Source: Bacillota bacterium
GTDB lineage: Bacteria > Bacillota > Clostridia > Christensenellales > Aristaeellaceae
NCBI GenBank assembly: GCA_019137115.1
Contig: JAGVSV010000178.1
Span: 1-7,998, forward strand
Direction: 5' to 3'
DNA length: 7,998 nt
Below the pieces are notes generated by a model. It saw only the letters and a program-made list of their open reading frames with translations, was not told the DNA's origin and ran no database searches. Positions within the stretch are counted from its first letter, which is position 1; each line of letters opens with the position of its first letter. Positions 7,352 through 7,998 of the stretch are shown one piece after another. Both the position numbers and the translations under genes were made by a program.

Positions 7352-7998
7352 ATGGATTTCCACCATACGCCCGTGATGCTCAACGAAACCCTTGCGCTGC
7401 TGAACCCTGCGCCCGGCGGCGTGTTTGCCGACGGCACGCTGGGCGGGGGTGGGCACAGCCAGGCGATTCTGGACAGGATCGGCGCGGAGGGACGGCTGTA
7501 TGGCATTGACCGCGACCAGGACGCGCTGAATGCGGCCAGAAGCTTGCTGTCGGCCTATCCCGGCTTTTACGCGATCCACGGCAATTTCCATGACGCGGTG
7601 AGTTTGCTTGCCGATGCCCCCGCTCTGGATGGTGCGCTGCTGGATTTGGGCGTGTCCTCTTATCAGTTGGACACGCCGGAGCGGGGGTTTTCCTTCCATG
7701 AGCAAGCGCCGCTGGACATGCGCATGGACCAGTCCCGCGGCATGACGGCGGCCGACTGGCTCAACCAGACGCCACAGGAGGGCATCCGTCAGGCGCTATA
7801 TGACTACGCCGACGAACGCTGGGCCGCGCGCATCGCACAAATAATCGTCGAGATGCGAGCCGAACGGCCTTTTGTGACCACCGGCGATCTGGTAACCGCC
7901 GTCGACCGCGCCATCCCCAAAGCTGTGCGCGCCCGCGATACGGGGCACCCGGCACGGCGCACGTTCCAGGCGGTGCGCATTGCCGTCAACGACGAAAT
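7352..7998 (+). CDS. rsmH: 16S rRNA (cytosine-1402-N4)-methyltransferase RsmH, N-terminal part (3' truncated by window)
   Basis: The frame stays open to the window end, giving 215 codons of a protein usually 310-320 residues long. It starts MDFHHTPVMLNETL, the standard RsmH N terminus. The SAM-binding loop is ADGTLGGGGHS (26-36), followed by the acidic GIDRDQ (51-56). LLDLGVSSYQLD (96-107), FSFHEQAPLDMRMD (113-126) and GHPARRTFQAVRIAVNDE (198-215) are family hallmarks. RsmH (MraW) methylates C1402 in the P site of 16S rRNA, helping initiation accuracy. It normally sits in the division and cell wall cluster after mraZ; here it follows valS with a single base between TGA (7348-7350) and ATG. 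Only GGAAAG (7341-7346) resembles a ribosome site, so translation is probably coupled to valS, and its expression falls under the valine T-box unless an internal promoter exists. Confidence 0.97.
   Translation, partial: MDFHHTPVMLNETLALLNPAPGGVFADGTLGGGGHSQAILDRIGAEGRLYGIDRDQDALNAARSLLSAYPGFYAIHGNFHDAVSLLADAPALDGALLDLGVSSYQLDTPERGFSFHEQAPLDMRMDQSRGMTAADWLNQTPQEGIRQALYDYADERWAARIAQIIVEMRAERPFVTTGDLVTAVDRAIPKAVRARDTGHPARRTFQAVRIAVNDE

Overview
The window is a densely packed, GC-rich stretch of bacterial chromosome with every supported gene on the + strand. A T-box leader, a Gram-positive type rnpA-yidD-yidC-jag block and an [FeFe]-hydrogenase together suggest a fermentative anaerobic member of the Clostridia with unusually high GC. 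A Christensenellales- or Oscillospirales-like organism would fit, but that placement is inference from gene content and composition only.

Layout: (1) bases 1-701 are the 3' end of an [FeFe]-hydrogenase catalytic subunit with a coiled-coil tail. (2) Bases 702-858 hold a long inverted repeat overlapping a perfect consensus promoter (TTGACA-N17-TATAAT). (3) Bases 859-3663 are rpmH-rnpA-yidD-yidC-jag, the block often found beside the replication origin, with 4-nt ATGA overlaps at rnpA/yidD and yidC/jag. (4) A second perfect consensus promoter begins 11 nt after the jag stop and drives yceD and rpmF. (5) Bases 4469-4683 form a T-box leader with a valine (GUC) specifier candidate, a UGGU bulge and an intrinsic terminator. 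(6) valS follows, then the start of rsmH one base after the valS stop; rsmH runs off the window.

How the genes work together: almost everything serves translation or membrane-protein biogenesis. The products are ribosomal proteins L34 and L32, the RNase P protein, YidD/YidC membrane insertion, the RNA-binding protein Jag/KhpB, YceD (linked to 23S rRNA and L32), valyl-tRNA synthetase and the 16S rRNA methyltransferase RsmH. No promoter is obvious between rpmF and valS, so the T-box probably lies inside a yceD-rpmF-valS-rsmH transcript. It would then act both as the 3' end of the rpmF message and as the uncharged-tRNA-Val switch for valS and rsmH.

No mobile element, CRISPR array or unknown multi-gene system was found. 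The interest lies in the regulatory architecture and in gene order: dnaA is not upstream and mnmE/mnmG are not downstream in their usual places. Smaller oddities are in YidC, YceD and the hydrogenase tail.
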